NCBI GenBank assembly: GCA_944326365.1
Contig: CALVDR010000001.1
Location: forward strand, 124,001 to 188,000
Reading direction: 5' to 3'
Length of the DNA: 64,000 bases
From: an uncultured Bacteroidales bacterium
GTDB taxonomy: Bacteria; Bacteroidota; Bacteroidia; Bacteroidales; UBA932
Positions 24,590 through 33,782 of this stretch are shown piece after piece; the first letter of the stretch is position 1; every line of letters starts with the position of its first letter. The notes under the pieces were generated by a model. It saw only the letters and a list, made by a program, of their open reading frames with translations, was not told the origin of the DNA and made no database searches. The translations under genes were made by a program, and so were the position numbers.

Positions 24590-25951
24590 TCATTTTTTCG
24601 GAGCAGTCCTGCTTCTGATGATCCTGATTACCTCACCTTTGGCTATACGGATAGTATCCAGAAGAGGAATGTTTGCCGGGCATGAGTACAGGCAGCAGCC
24701 GCACTCTATGCAGTCCTGGACAGCATTCTGTTCGAGCTCGTCCATCATTCCGTTGCGGGCAAGCTTGTTCAACAGGAACGGTTCGAGTCCCATAGGGCAA
24801 GCTTCTGCACATTTGCCGCATCGGATACAGTTCGTCTCCGGTTTTCTTCTGGTCTGTTCCTCGGTAAGGAAAAGGACTGAAGATGTCCCCTTGAGAGTGG
24901 CGGCATCCAGATTCGCTATGGCCTTTCCCATCATCGGACCGCCGCTGATGGCCTTCGCCGCAGTTTCAGGCACTCCGCCGAGATAATCTATGATATAAGA
25001 AAGAGGTGTACCCACACGGACCAGAAGGTTGCTCTGTTTAGGGAAGCACTCGCCGGTCACGGTGACGGTATTGTCTATCAGCGGTCTGTTCTTCTGTACG
25101 GCATCATACACGGCCAGAGAAGTAGCCACATTCTGTACGACTGCCCCGACATCGATAGGAAGCCCCATTGATTTCACCTGCCTGTGGGTAATGGCATCTA
25201 TGAGCTGTTTCTCACCGCCCTGAGGGTATTTTTTCTTGAGGGTCACCACCTCGATGCCTTCATAGTCTGAAGAACCTGCAGCCAGAGAGGCTATGGCTTC
25301 CTTCATCCTGGCTATGGCTTCAGGCTTGTTTTCCTCAATGCCCACCACTACATGACTCACTCCGAGAACGCGTTTCATGAGAGCCGCCCCGATGATTATC
25401 TGCTGCGGTTTCTCTATCATGATACGATAGTCGGAAGTCAGGTACGGCTCGCACTCTGCACCGTTCAGGATGAGAATGTCGGCTTTCTTGTCAGGAGGAG
25501 GGCAGAGTTTGACATTGGTCGGGAAGGTGGCACCACCGAGACCGACCACCCCGTTGCTTTTGATCCTGTCGACGATGAATTTCGGGTCCTGCGGTATTTC
25601 CTTCACGAGAGTATCGGAAGTATCGATGCCTTCGGCCCACTCGTCAGGCTCAGCTTCTATCTCCACATGCACTACAGGTATTCCTGCCAGATCCTTGCGG
25701 AGACCGACCGACTTCACGGTACCGGTCACTGAAGAATGCACGTATGCTGAAATGAACCCTGTCGGCTCGCCGATCACCTGTCCTGTCTTCACCTTGTCGC
25801 CTGCAGCGACAATGGCTTTCGCAGGTCCGCCCAGATGCTGGGCCATGGATATGTAAACTGTCTTCGGAGTAGGGAGCGTCTCTATCGCGCAACCTGCCGA
25901 GATCTTCTTGTCATCGGGATGAACTCCGCCTATTGAAAATGTCTTCTTCAT
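24590..25951 (-). CDS. rnfC: Rnf complex subunit C (NADH site, two Fe-S clusters)
   Basis: Peripheral subunit of 453 residues that binds NADH and FMN and carries two [4Fe-4S] clusters. The N-terminus MKKTFSIGGVHP and the nucleotide-binding GVVGLGGATFPTNVK segment are family landmarks. The cluster motifs are CIRCGKCAEACP and CIECGCCLYSCP near the C-terminus. It is 3 nt downstream of rnfB. It lacks the long alanine/lysine-rich C-terminal extension of the E. coli homologue. Confidence 0.95.
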   Translation of the reverse strand: MKKTFSIGGVHPDDKKISAGCAIETLPTPKTVYISMAQHLGGPAKAIVAAGDKVKTGQVIGEPTGFISAYVHSSVTGTVKSVGLRKDLAGIPVVHVEIEAEPDEWAEGIDTSDTLVKEIPQDPKFIVDRIKSNGVVGLGGATFPTNVKLCPPPDKKADILILNGAECEPYLTSDYRIMIEKPQQIIIGAALMKRVLGVSHVVVGIEENKPEAIARMKEAIASLAAGSSDYEGIEVVTLKKKYPQGGEKQLIDAITHRQVKSMGLPIDVGAVVQNVATSLAVYDAVQKNRPLIDNTVTVTGECFPKQSNLLVRVGTPLSYIIDYLGGVPETAAKAISGGPMMGKAIANLDAATLKGTSSVLFLTEEQTRRKPETNCIRCGKCAEACPMGLEPFLLNKLARNGMMDELEQNAVQDCIECGCCLYSCPANIPLLDTIRIAKGEVIRIIRSRTAPKK

Positions 25952-25954
25952 GGT

Positions 25955-26902
25955 CTACTCCTCTTTTTTATCTGTTGCAGGACTTGCCGCAGGGGCAGGG
26001 GTCGGTTCCGGTGCGGTGTCTGCTGCCGCCTTGGCTGTTTCCGCAGCAGGTTTCGGCACGGCTTTCTCCGGTTTAGGAGCCGGTGCAGGGAAATTCACGT
26101 CATGGATAGCCCCTGTAGGACATACAGCCACGCATTTCCTGCACAGCTTGCACTTGTTGAAGTCGATGTAAGCCACGTTGTGCTCTACCGTGATAGCGCC
26201 GAACGGACACTCTTTGGCACACTTTCCGCAGCCTATGCAGGCAGCCGAACAAGCCTTGCGGGCTGCAGCGCCTTTCTCCATATTCACGCATGAAACGAAT
26301 ACGCGTCTGTTCTTCGGCCCCTTGTTCCTGAGTTCGATGATTTTTTTCGGGCAGGCCTTCACGCAGGCTCCGCAGGCCGTACATTTCTCCTCGTCCACTA
26401 CTGGCAGACCTGTTTCCGGATCCATGGAAATGGCACCGAACTGGCAGGCGGCGACGCAGTCTCCACAGCCCAGACAGCCATAGAAACAGCCGGTGTCTCC
26501 GCTATAAAGCGCAGCCTTGACCTTGCACGACTTGATCCCGTCGTACTCGTTCACAGTCGGACGGTTCGCACAGGTACCGTTACAACGTACAACAGCCACC
26601 ATAGGAGCTTTCTCATGTACTTCAAGCCCTAGGACGGCTGCCACCTTTTTCATTACCTCGTTTCCGCCGACCGGACAGTAATTGTTGTCCAGATTGGCTG
26701 CCTCGACGCAGGACTGGGCAAACGCCCGGCATCCCGCAAAGCCGCAGCCTCCACAATTGGCTCCCGGCATCACTTTTTCCACCTCGTCTATTCTCGGATC
26801 TTCCTCCACCTTGAACTTCGTAGCTACAAGATAAAGGACTACCGCAAGAAGGACTCCCAGGACAGTGATAGCCACAATAGTCCAGATAATTGTTGCAGTC
26901 AT
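25955..26902 (-). CDS. rnfB: Rnf complex subunit B (ferredoxin-accepting, poly-cluster)
   Basis: Electron-entry subunit of 315 residues. One N-terminal membrane helix (about 5-27) is followed by a cluster domain with CGGCGFAGCRAFAQSC and NNYCPVGG. Four ferredoxin-type motifs come next: CLGCGDCVAACQ, CTACGACVKACP, CIGCGKCAKECP and CKLCRKCVAVCP. The last ~50 residues are a Pro/Ala/Lys-rich low-complexity tail, which looks like a disordered linker. It is the first rnf gene, 59 nt after rseC. Confidence 0.96.
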   Translation of the reverse strand: MTATIIWTIVAITVLGVLLAVVLYLVATKFKVEEDPRIDEVEKVMPGANCGGCGFAGCRAFAQSCVEAANLDNNYCPVGGNEVMKKVAAVLGLEVHEKAPMVAVVRCNGTCANRPTVNEYDGIKSCKVKAALYSGDTGCFYGCLGCGDCVAACQFGAISMDPETGLPVVDEEKCTACGACVKACPKKIIELRNKGPKNRRVFVSCVNMEKGAAARKACSAACIGCGKCAKECPFGAITVEHNVAYIDFNKCKLCRKCVAVCPTGAIHDVNFPAPAPKPEKAVPKPAAETAKAAADTAPEPTPAPAASPATDKKEE

Positions 26903-26961
26903 TATAATTTAGGTTTTAATTAATTAGTTTCATGTTATCCATATGGGCACAGCCCGTCAAA

Positions 26962-27375
26962 TCATTTGATATAGAACACGAAATCATTCGCCAGCCTGTT
27001 CCTGAACAGATAAATGACCAGGTAGTACAGCGCCACGCCTGCAATGGCTCCCAACCCCACATATGCTTCGTGCACGTTAACGGACGACAAAGATAATATT
27101 AAAATCATTAAAATGAACAAAGGAATCACATAAGATATCCAAACAGCTTTCAACCCCATGGATTTTTTCAGCATTACCTGTACCTCATCCCCCACTTCAT
27201 GGACGGAATACGGGTCGGTAGGTACGGATATTTCCTTGACTTTCGACTCGGACATGCCGCACATTCCTTTCGCGTGGCACTCGGCGCATGCGGACGTGGA
27301 GAGTATTTCCACGGTAGTCAGTTCAGGCGTAATTGACTTGATCACTCCCTTGTGGGAAATTTCATTCTTGGACAT
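26962..27375 (-). CDS. rseC: RseC/MucC-like membrane protein
   Basis: SoxR-reducing-system protein RseC family, 137 residues. The N-terminal cytoplasmic part has four cysteines in CAECHAKGMCGM, and two membrane helices follow (about 80-98 and 105-125). The gene precedes rnfB, as commonly in Bacteroidetes. In E. coli RseC works with Rsx (Rnf) to reduce SoxR; no soxR is seen here, so a role as Rnf assembly or accessory factor is more likely. That is an inference. Confidence 0.88.
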   Translation of the reverse strand: MSKNEISHKGVIKSITPELTTVEILSTSACAECHAKGMCGMSESKVKEISVPTDPYSVHEVGDEVQVMLKKSMGLKAVWISYVIPLFILMILILSLSSVNVHEAYVGLGAIAGVALYYLVIYLFRNRLANDFVFYIK

Positions 27376-27399
27376 GGTCTTATGATATTCAATTGATTT

Positions 27400-28269
27400 C
27401 TAACGTTTCTTGATCAGCGAAGTAAAAGGATGCTTCAGCCCGGACCATTCCGTGATCCTTCCCGATGCCACTCCAACCAGAATAGGGGCCTCGAAAAGGA
27501 CTGGAATCCTGTTTTCGTCATCCGTAATCCACACGGAAAGGTCTTCTTCCCCGGTGAAGACATTGCCGGAAATCAGCTTTACCGAAAATCTGATGGTCTT
27601 CACCGTACCCACTCCGCGCACCTTGATGGTCTCGCGCCCGCGCAGGATGAAATACACATTGTATATATCGTCATCTATCGCGAAAGTCATGGGATACTTC
27701 ACTTCCGGGGTGACGGCATCGAAGTCCATGTTCCTGGCATAGTAGAAAAGCGCAGGAAGATCGAAAGTGCAGGAGTTGAGGGGGAGATTTACCGACCTGT
27801 CTCCACGGCTTGTGGTATAGACATCTGCCATGATATGGTCTCCGTCCAGTCCTCCGCGTCTGTACACGTAGGCATTCTTTGCCGTGTACTTCCCCTCCTT
27901 TGTATCACGTGTGAATCTCAGCGGCTGAAGCCCGTCGTAGCTGAACCACGACTGGAAATTCTCCCTCACAGGGAAGAAAAGGTCATAAAGACGCGTAGTC
28001 CGCCCGTAAACCATGCAATGCCAAGACTTCGTCCCGTTCACTCTGACGGTGTCCAGCACAATGTTCGCCCAACCTACGTCGGAATCTATCGCACCCCATT
28101 CATAATGTATGGAAAATGAAAATTTTTCACCGGCCTGATAGGCCAATGAGTCACCGTCGGATATTTCCCTTACCGGCACACATCCCCCTGGAGACCAGGA
28201 CCTGGTCTGTCCCGCTGCCAGAACCGACAGGAACATGGACACAAACACACTCAGAATTTTCAGTAACAT
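27400..28269 (-). CDS. DUF3108 secreted protein
   Basis: Exported protein of 289 residues with an N-terminal signal peptide (MLLKILSVFVSMFLSVLAAG). It belongs to DUF3108, recognisable from the AGEKFSFSIHYEWGAI opening, the GRTTRLYDLFFPVRENFQSW segment and the ITDDENRIPVLFEAPILVG ending. The fold is expected to be a beta-sandwich lipoprotein-like domain, but no lipobox cysteine is present. It starts 2 nt after the dnaB stop codon. Function of the family is unknown. Confidence 0.85.
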   Translation of the reverse strand: MLLKILSVFVSMFLSVLAAGQTRSWSPGGCVPVREISDGDSLAYQAGEKFSFSIHYEWGAIDSDVGWANIVLDTVRVNGTKSWHCMVYGRTTRLYDLFFPVRENFQSWFSYDGLQPLRFTRDTKEGKYTAKNAYVYRRGGLDGDHIMADVYTTSRGDRSVNLPLNSCTFDLPALFYYARNMDFDAVTPEVKYPMTFAIDDDIYNVYFILRGRETIKVRGVGTVKTIRFSVKLISGNVFTGEEDLSVWITDDENRIPVLFEAPILVGVASGRITEWSGLKHPFTSLIKKR

Positions 28270-28271
28270 GA

Positions 28272-29786
28272 TCAGAATTCCGGATTATCAAATTCACCGT
28301 TCCCGGCAGAAAAGCCGCCTTCCCCTCCCATGTCGAAGGATTCTTCATTCATCATGGATGAGACCGGAACGAAAGACTGCGCGATCATGGCATCTTCATT
28401 ATCCACAAAACGCACCTCGGATGCACGGAATGTAAGAGGGATATCCCCGATCTCTCCGTTTCGGTGTTTCGCTATGATCAGGTCCGTCTTGCCCACTTCC
28501 GAGGCATCCTCGTTCAGTCCCTGATAGTCATAACGATGGATAAAAAGCACCATGTCGGCATCCTGCTCGATGGAACCTGATTCACGCAGGTCGCTCAGAA
28601 GAGGACGGTTGTTGCTGCCCTGACGTTTCACGGCATCACGGCTGAGCTGCGACAAGGCTATGACAGGGACATTCATTTCCTTCGCCGTGGCCTTGAGCAT
28701 TCTCGAAATGGCGGCCACTTCCTGCTCTCTCATGCCTTTCAGCTCGGCAGGTCCCTGCATCAGCTGCAGATAGTCCACTATGACCAGCCGGACCCCTTTC
28801 TGATTCACCAGTCTTTTCACTTTCGACCGGAATTCCATAACGGGAAGGGACGGAGTATCGTCTATGTACAACGGGGCCTTGGCCAGATCCTTCAGTTTCT
28901 CTTCCAGCTGCACCCACTCATAACGCTCAAGTTTCGTCCCGCCCTTGATCTTGTCAGAAGAAAGTCCGGTTTCCGATACCATCATTCTCTTGGCAAGCTG
29001 GATGGCAGGCATTTCCAGAGAAAAGAATGCCACAGGCATATGATGGTCCACAGCGGCATTTCTGGCGATATTCATGACGAAAGCAGTCTTTCCCATGGAC
29101 GGACGGGCCGCCACGATGATCAGGTCGGACGGCTGCCAGCCGAAAGTGACCCTGTCGAGAGAAGGGAAACCTGACGGCACCCCGCTCAGCCCTGTGGATT
29201 CCTGCAGACGCTCTATATCCGAAATGGCCTGGTTTATGACCGAGCCTATCTCCTGCACATCCTTCTTGACATTGTTCTGTATGGCCGCGAAAATTTTGGT
29301 CTGCGCCATATCGATGAGCTGGTCCACATTGACGCTGTCATCATAGGAATCCTTCAGGATGGCATACGAAGCAGTGATCAGCTCCCGCTGTATGCATTTC
29401 TGCTTCAGTATCTTGATATAATACTCGATATGTGCCGCCGCGCCCACCTTCTGGGTCAGCCCTGCAAGCTCGGAAGCACCTCCGACCACTTCGAAATTCC
29501 CCTGTTCCTTCAGTTTCTGCGAAACGGTGAGAAGGTCCACGGAAGAATGCTCGTTCACCAGTGCGACTATCGCCTGGAATATCATACGGTGCTTCTCGCT
29601 GTAGAACGAAGACGGAGTAAGCTCCTCTACCGAATCATCCACACAGGAAGGTTCGATAAGGAGCGCACCTATCACAGCCTCTTCGACGTCAAGAGCTTGA
29701 GGCGGTTTATTTCCCATCTCAAGCCCTAAAGTATCGAGGTTGACCGTATTTTTTCTGGAATACTTTCTTTTTCCTTCTTCAGCCAT
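28272..29786 (-). CDS. dnaB: Replicative DNA helicase
   Basis: Hexameric 5'-3' helicase that unwinds DNA at the replication fork. It has 504 residues. The N-terminal DnaB domain begins KPPQALDVEEAVIGALL, and the RecA-like domain carries Walker A in AARPSMGKTAF and Walker B in LVIVDYLQLM. FIHRYDYQG and LIIAKHRNGEIGD are conserved near the C-terminus. No intein is inserted. It is followed by the DUF3108 gene and preceded at 20 nt by a zinc-ribbon coiled-coil gene. Confidence 0.96.
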   Translation of the reverse strand: MAEEGKRKYSRKNTVNLDTLGLEMGNKPPQALDVEEAVIGALLIEPSCVDDSVEELTPSSFYSEKHRMIFQAIVALVNEHSSVDLLTVSQKLKEQGNFEVVGGASELAGLTQKVGAAAHIEYYIKILKQKCIQRELITASYAILKDSYDDSVNVDQLIDMAQTKIFAAIQNNVKKDVQEIGSVINQAISDIERLQESTGLSGVPSGFPSLDRVTFGWQPSDLIIVAARPSMGKTAFVMNIARNAAVDHHMPVAFFSLEMPAIQLAKRMMVSETGLSSDKIKGGTKLERYEWVQLEEKLKDLAKAPLYIDDTPSLPVMEFRSKVKRLVNQKGVRLVIVDYLQLMQGPAELKGMREQEVAAISRMLKATAKEMNVPVIALSQLSRDAVKRQGSNNRPLLSDLRESGSIEQDADMVLFIHRYDYQGLNEDASEVGKTDLIIAKHRNGEIGDIPLTFRASEVRFVDNEDAMIAQSFVPVSSMMNEESFDMGGEGGFSAGNGEFDNPEF

Positions 29787-29806
29787 ATGGCGGATCTTTC
29801 AAAGGA

Positions 29807-30616
29807 TCATTCGAAGTCCGGATTCACCAGTATCCTTCCGCAGTATTCGCAGATGATCATCTTCTTGTTCGTGGAAATGTCGATGAGCCTCTGCGGCGGG
29901 ATAGAGTTGAAGCAGCCTCCGCATGAATCTCCGTTGAATACGGAAACGACAGCCAGATGGTTGTTGCAGCTGTTTCTGATACGCTCATAGGCGCTCATCG
30001 TCCTGGCATCGATCTTCTCGGCACACACCGCCCTTTTTGCACGAAGCCTTTCCTCTTCTGCGGCAGTGGACTCCACTATCGTGGCGAGTTCGGCATTCTT
30101 GGCTTTCAGATCCTCGTTCTTCACGTCGGTCTTTTCCTTGATCTCTTCGAGATCCGCCTTCCTGGAAGCGATTTCCGCTTTGGATTCATCGATGTTCTTC
30201 TGTGCGATGGCCTTGAGCAGTTCCTGATTCTCTATCTCCTTGTTCAGAGAATCATATTCACGGCTGTTTGCCACATTTTCGAGCTGTGACCTGTATTTCT
30301 CCAGCTGGGTATCACACTCCACGATATTATGCTTGGACTCGGTGATCTTCGCATTCAGTTCGTCGATCTGAGCCGTAATATTGGCTGACTTGCCCTTCAG
30401 CTCCGAAATCTCGTTTTCAAGAGATTCCACCTCAAGAGGAAGCTCGCCTCTGAGCTGAAGAATCTTGTCTATCTCAGTATCTGCCTGCTGCAGGGCATAC
30501 AGAGTCTTGAGCTTCTCCTCTACGCTCAGGTCGGAATCAGCGAAGCTCTTCTGGATGGACACGAAAGTTTCCCTCTGGTCTATAGGGGTTTCGATTTTTT
30601 TCGTTTTTTTAGCCAT
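29807..30616 (-). CDS. Coiled-coil protein with C4 zinc ribbon (DUF164/CdsZ family)
   Basis: Cytosolic protein of 269 residues. A long antiparallel coiled coil spans about 40-200, and a C-terminal zinc ribbon has CGGC and CEYC pairs about 22 residues apart. The family is often encoded beside Nif3, as here (5 nt after the Nif3 gene). Binding to nucleic acid or the ribosome has been proposed for such proteins; nothing in the sequence decides this. Confidence 0.88.
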   Translation of the reverse strand: MAKKTKKIETPIDQRETFVSIQKSFADSDLSVEEKLKTLYALQQADTEIDKILQLRGELPLEVESLENEISELKGKSANITAQIDELNAKITESKHNIVECDTQLEKYRSQLENVANSREYDSLNKEIENQELLKAIAQKNIDESKAEIASRKADLEEIKEKTDVKNEDLKAKNAELATIVESTAAEEERLRAKRAVCAEKIDARTMSAYERIRNSCNNHLAVVSVFNGDSCGGCFNSIPPQRLIDISTNKKMIICEYCGRILVNPDFE

Positions 30617-30621
30617 TTTAC

Positions 30622-31404
30622 TTAAAAATAATAATATACCGGGTTACTGTTTATATTCTCCGTAATTCGGACTGCAAAGTTAGGAAAATTTTTCTTTATC
30701 AATGAAAATAATACGGGAACTATGCCTATCTCGCTCTCATAATGACCTATATCCATGATCATGAAATCGTCTCCGGTGAAAAAATGATGGTACGACACAT
30801 CGCCGGTGATATAAAGGTCGGCGCCTGCGGCAATGGCCTTTCCTGCCAGAGAGGCTCCTGAACCGCCGCACAATGCGACCCGGCGCAGTTCTCCGCGGAC
30901 AGGCCTGGAAGAGCGTATGACCTTCAGGGAAAAGCATTCCTTCACATAGCGCAAGGCTTCATCGGCAGATTTCGGAGACGGGAAGCTGCCTATCACGCCA
31001 AGTCCGGTTCCGCCATCCTCCGGATCAAGTACGGATACATCCTCAAGACCCAGACGTGCGGCCATGGCCCAGCTGACACCGGAAACCACCTTGTCAGCCG
31101 TAGTATGTGCTGAATATACGGATATCCCTGCGGATATCGCCTTGATGACGGCAGCGCCGACAGGATCACGCGGCGATATTTTCTTCAATCCGGAAAATAT
31201 CAGCGGATGATGTGTCACTATCATGTCCGCGCCGCATGACACGGCCTCGTCCACCAGTTCAGGAGTACAGTCCAGTCCGATAAGGACTGATGATACATCC
31301 GCATCCGGAGACCCTACGGCCAGACCGCTGTTGTCCCAGCTCTCCTGTACCGAAAGAGGAGCGAAATCCTCCAATACCTTTATTATATCCCTGACTTTCA
31401 TCAT
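30622..31404 (-). CDS. Nif3-like dinuclear metal protein
   Basis: Nif3/YbgI family protein, 260 residues, forming toroidal hexamers with a dinuclear metal centre. The metal ligands are seen in VTHHPLIFSGLK (HH pair) and in the C-terminal DIGHYESE. It lacks the ~100-residue CutA-like insertion of longer homologues. It is co-directional with the MerR gene (37 nt upstream) and the zinc-ribbon gene (5 nt downstream). A GTP cyclohydrolase-type activity has been suggested for some members, but the general function is unclear. Confidence 0.9.
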   Translation of the reverse strand: MMKVRDIIKVLEDFAPLSVQESWDNSGLAVGSPDADVSSVLIGLDCTPELVDEAVSCGADMIVTHHPLIFSGLKKISPRDPVGAAVIKAISAGISVYSAHTTADKVVSGVSWAMAARLGLEDVSVLDPEDGGTGLGVIGSFPSPKSADEALRYVKECFSLKVIRSSRPVRGELRRVALCGGSGASLAGKAIAAGADLYITGDVSYHHFFTGDDFMIMDIGHYESEIGIVPVLFSLIKKNFPNFAVRITENINSNPVYYYF

Positions 31405-31441
31405 TATATCTTTTTTACCTTCGTGCCGTGGAAAGATCCGC

Positions 31442-31771
31442 TTACTTGCCGGAGAGGGAAGTCCGGACTGCTACCAGCCTTTCCCGTATCGACTTCAGGG
31501 AGTCAAGGACCTTCAGTTCGGCAGCAACGGACGCCCTGTCATCCCTCAGACGGCGGGCGACACCCTCCAGCGTCAGCCCCGTACTGACCAGATAGTGGAT
31601 CTGACGCAAAGTCTCCACGTCATCCGCCGAGAACATCCGGTTTCCCTTCGCGTTTCTCACGGGACGGATGAACTTCGGGAAAGTTTCAGACCAGAAACGC
31701 ACCAGCGAAACATTCTCGTGCAGGATATCGGCGACCTCGCCTATCGAGTACAAAATCTTTTTCATCGTCAA
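31442..31771 (-). CDS. MerR-family transcriptional regulator
   Basis: Small regulator of 109 residues with an N-terminal MerR helix-turn-helix: YSIGEVADILHENVSLVRFW followed by a wing with the NRMFSADDVETLRQI element. The remaining ~30 residues form a short helix, too short for an effector domain, so it is a minimal MerR. The start overlaps the end of the upstream M23 peptidase gene by 4 nt. Targets unknown. Confidence 0.88.
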   Translation of the reverse strand: MTMKKILYSIGEVADILHENVSLVRFWSETFPKFIRPVRNAKGNRMFSADDVETLRQIHYLVSTGLTLEGVARRLRDDRASVAAELKVLDSLKSIRERLVAVRTSLSGK

Positions 31772-32721
31772 TCAAGCGACTGTCCCGTCATCACGGACAC
31801 TATGAACATCTGTACGTATTCTTCCGGATCCACGGAGCCGAAAAAATAATTTACCGGGTCACACAGCAGCGTATCGCGCCACACCTCATAATGGAGATGG
31901 GGAGCGAATGAACCGCCGGACATTCCCACGTGACCGATCACCGCACCCCGTTCCACTTTCTGCCCTCTCTTCACAGTCATATCCTGCAAATGGGCATATC
32001 TGGTCAGGTAACCGTCACAGTGCTCTATCACCACCACATTTCCCGGACCTTTTCTGGACCTGGAGACCTGAGTCACGGTACCGTCAGCTGCAGCCAGGAC
32101 TTCCGCGCCGAGCGTGGCCATGAAATCCAGCCCTTCGTGATTTCCTGTCACCTTGTAGAACGGATTCATCTTCCTTCCTACGGAAGCGCCCGTCATCGGC
32201 AGGGAAAAATCCGAAAGAGGCAGATGCATGGGAGGGAAGGCCTGTCCGCTTTCCGAGAGTCTCGTCAGGATATGCCTCATGTTCTCCTCCACCCTGGACG
32301 CACCAGACATCAGCTTTTCGGACTTCGCCTCGGTAAGCATCACCAGACTCTCTTCTGCCACGGAATCAGTCAGGGAAACCAGATTCATATCCGGAATCCT
32401 GTCCAGTTCCGGCGCATCGGTCTCGAAAATATCTTCATAGATTTTCATGTCCCTGACCCTCAGTCCCTCCACCACATCATCCAGGAGCCCGGCCTTCCGC
32501 TCCATCTCAGGATACATTCTTTCGAGCATGCGGTTTTCATTCCGGAGCGCACGCTCGGTATCGGTACTGAAAAAGAGAGCGAAAACTATATAATAGATTA
32601 CGGTCAGCGAAATACTGGCCAGAAAGAGTTTCAGCACCAGCATGGCGAATCTCCGGCCTTTCCGGCCATCCCTGCCGACACTGAAATCATCACTGTCGAA
32701 AACGTATTTCTTCTTCCCCAT
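31768..32721 (-). CDS. M23 (LytM-type) peptidase, membrane-anchored
   Basis: Cell-wall endopeptidase candidate of 317 residues. A membrane helix lies at about 27-50, a coiled-coil stretch follows, and a LytM domain occupies the C-terminal third. The zinc ligands are in HEGLDF and HLHYEV, and a YLTRYAHLQ strand lies between them, so the site looks complete. It is a paralogue of the next gene upstream, 20 nt away. Localisation to the periplasmic face is inferred from the single N-terminal helix. Confidence 0.9.
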   Translation of the reverse strand: MGKKKYVFDSDDFSVGRDGRKGRRFAMLVLKLFLASISLTVIYYIVFALFFSTDTERALRNENRMLERMYPEMERKAGLLDDVVEGLRVRDMKIYEDIFETDAPELDRIPDMNLVSLTDSVAEESLVMLTEAKSEKLMSGASRVEENMRHILTRLSESGQAFPPMHLPLSDFSLPMTGASVGRKMNPFYKVTGNHEGLDFMATLGAEVLAAADGTVTQVSRSRKGPGNVVVIEHCDGYLTRYAHLQDMTVKRGQKVERGAVIGHVGMSGGSFAPHLHYEVWRDTLLCDPVNYFFGSVDPEEYVQMFIVSVMTGQSLD

Positions 32722-32741
32722 ATGCAGGATGCCGGACGGCT

Positions 32742-33719
32742 TTAAGCGGGATCGGAAGACGATGCCTTCTCAGTCACCTGTGCATATTCGTCTACTCCCA
32801 TTCCCAAATCCATATAATTCATGGGATTCATATAACGGCCCATGTACATGACCTCGTAATGAAGGTGCGGGCCTGAAGACCGGCCGGAATTTCCGGAAAG
32901 GCCGATGAAAGAACCTCGTCTGACAGTCATGCCTTTTTCCACACCTATCTTGGACAGGTGCGCATATCTGGTCTTATACCCGAAACCGTGATCCACGATC
33001 ACGTATTTTCCATAGCCGTAAGAACCCGATCTGACCGACTCCACCACTCCGTCAGCTGTAGCATAGACACTGTTGCCGACATCGCAGGCGAAGTCCATGC
33101 CTGTATGACGTTTTTTCTTGCCGGTAAAAGGATCGGACCTGTACCCGAACGAACTTGAAATCCTGTAGATGTTCCTGTCCGGAATCACAGGAGGGACTGA
33201 CGGTATGCACGCAGCCATGTCTCCGGCTTTCTTGGCCACAGACTCTATCTCGTCAAAGGAATCAGACTGCACACAAGCCTTTTTCGTAAGTACGTCAAGA
33301 CGGATTTCCGTTCTGGTCAGGAGACCTGTACGGTCAATGGCTTCAAGATATGCATATCTGTTCACACCGCCGAATCCGGCGTTTCTCACCTCGTCAGGTA
33401 TCGGATTCATCCCGAACACCGAACGGTATATGTCATTGTCCCTGGACTGGAAAGATTCAAGACACTTCGCATCGGAATCAAGTTCCCTATTCAGAAGCTC
33501 CAGCTGTGAATTCAGCCTGGCATTGGTCTTCTTCAGAAAAGCCGTTTTGGGAAGATCCCACCCGAACACGGATGTATACAGCCACAGATACAGGAAAGCC
33601 GCCGCAACGCTTGCCACGAAAACGGACAGGCCTTTCATGAATTTCAGCTTCCCTGACGAAGCATAGACCTCGTATGTAAGTGTGTCTTTATTAAAGATAT
33701 ATTTCGGCATCAACGACAT
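32742..33719 (-). CDS. M23 (LytM-type) peptidase, membrane-anchored paralogue
   Basis: Peptidoglycan endopeptidase candidate of 325 residues with the same layout as its neighbour. The N-terminal cytoplasmic segment PKYIFNKDTLTYEVY precedes a helix at about 31-50, then a coiled region and a LytM domain with HTGMDF and HLHYEV. Proteins with this N-terminus are common in Bacteroidetes. Start 33719 is the longest ATG after the promoter; ATG 33710 is equally plausible. The two peptidases, with MerR, form one unit. Confidence 0.9.
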   Translation of the reverse strand: MSLMPKYIFNKDTLTYEVYASSGKLKFMKGLSVFVASVAAAFLYLWLYTSVFGWDLPKTAFLKKTNARLNSQLELLNRELDSDAKCLESFQSRDNDIYRSVFGMNPIPDEVRNAGFGGVNRYAYLEAIDRTGLLTRTEIRLDVLTKKACVQSDSFDEIESVAKKAGDMAACIPSVPPVIPDRNIYRISSSFGYRSDPFTGKKKRHTGMDFACDVGNSVYATADGVVESVRSGSYGYGKYVIVDHGFGYKTRYAHLSKIGVEKGMTVRRGSFIGLSGNSGRSSGPHLHYEVMYMGRYMNPMNYMDLGMGVDEYAQVTEKASSSDPA

Positions 33720-33736
33720 TTTTCGGCATAATCGTA

Positions 33737-33744
33737 CAAATATA
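33737..33744 (-). promoter_or_regulatory. -7 box of the M23 peptidase unit
   Basis: Exact TATATTTG on the minus strand in the 63-nt gap after ribF, about 18 nt before the ATG. Confidence 0.6.
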
Positions 33745-33782
33745 TAAAGATTATTTGAATTATACCGAATTTTTCAGATATT

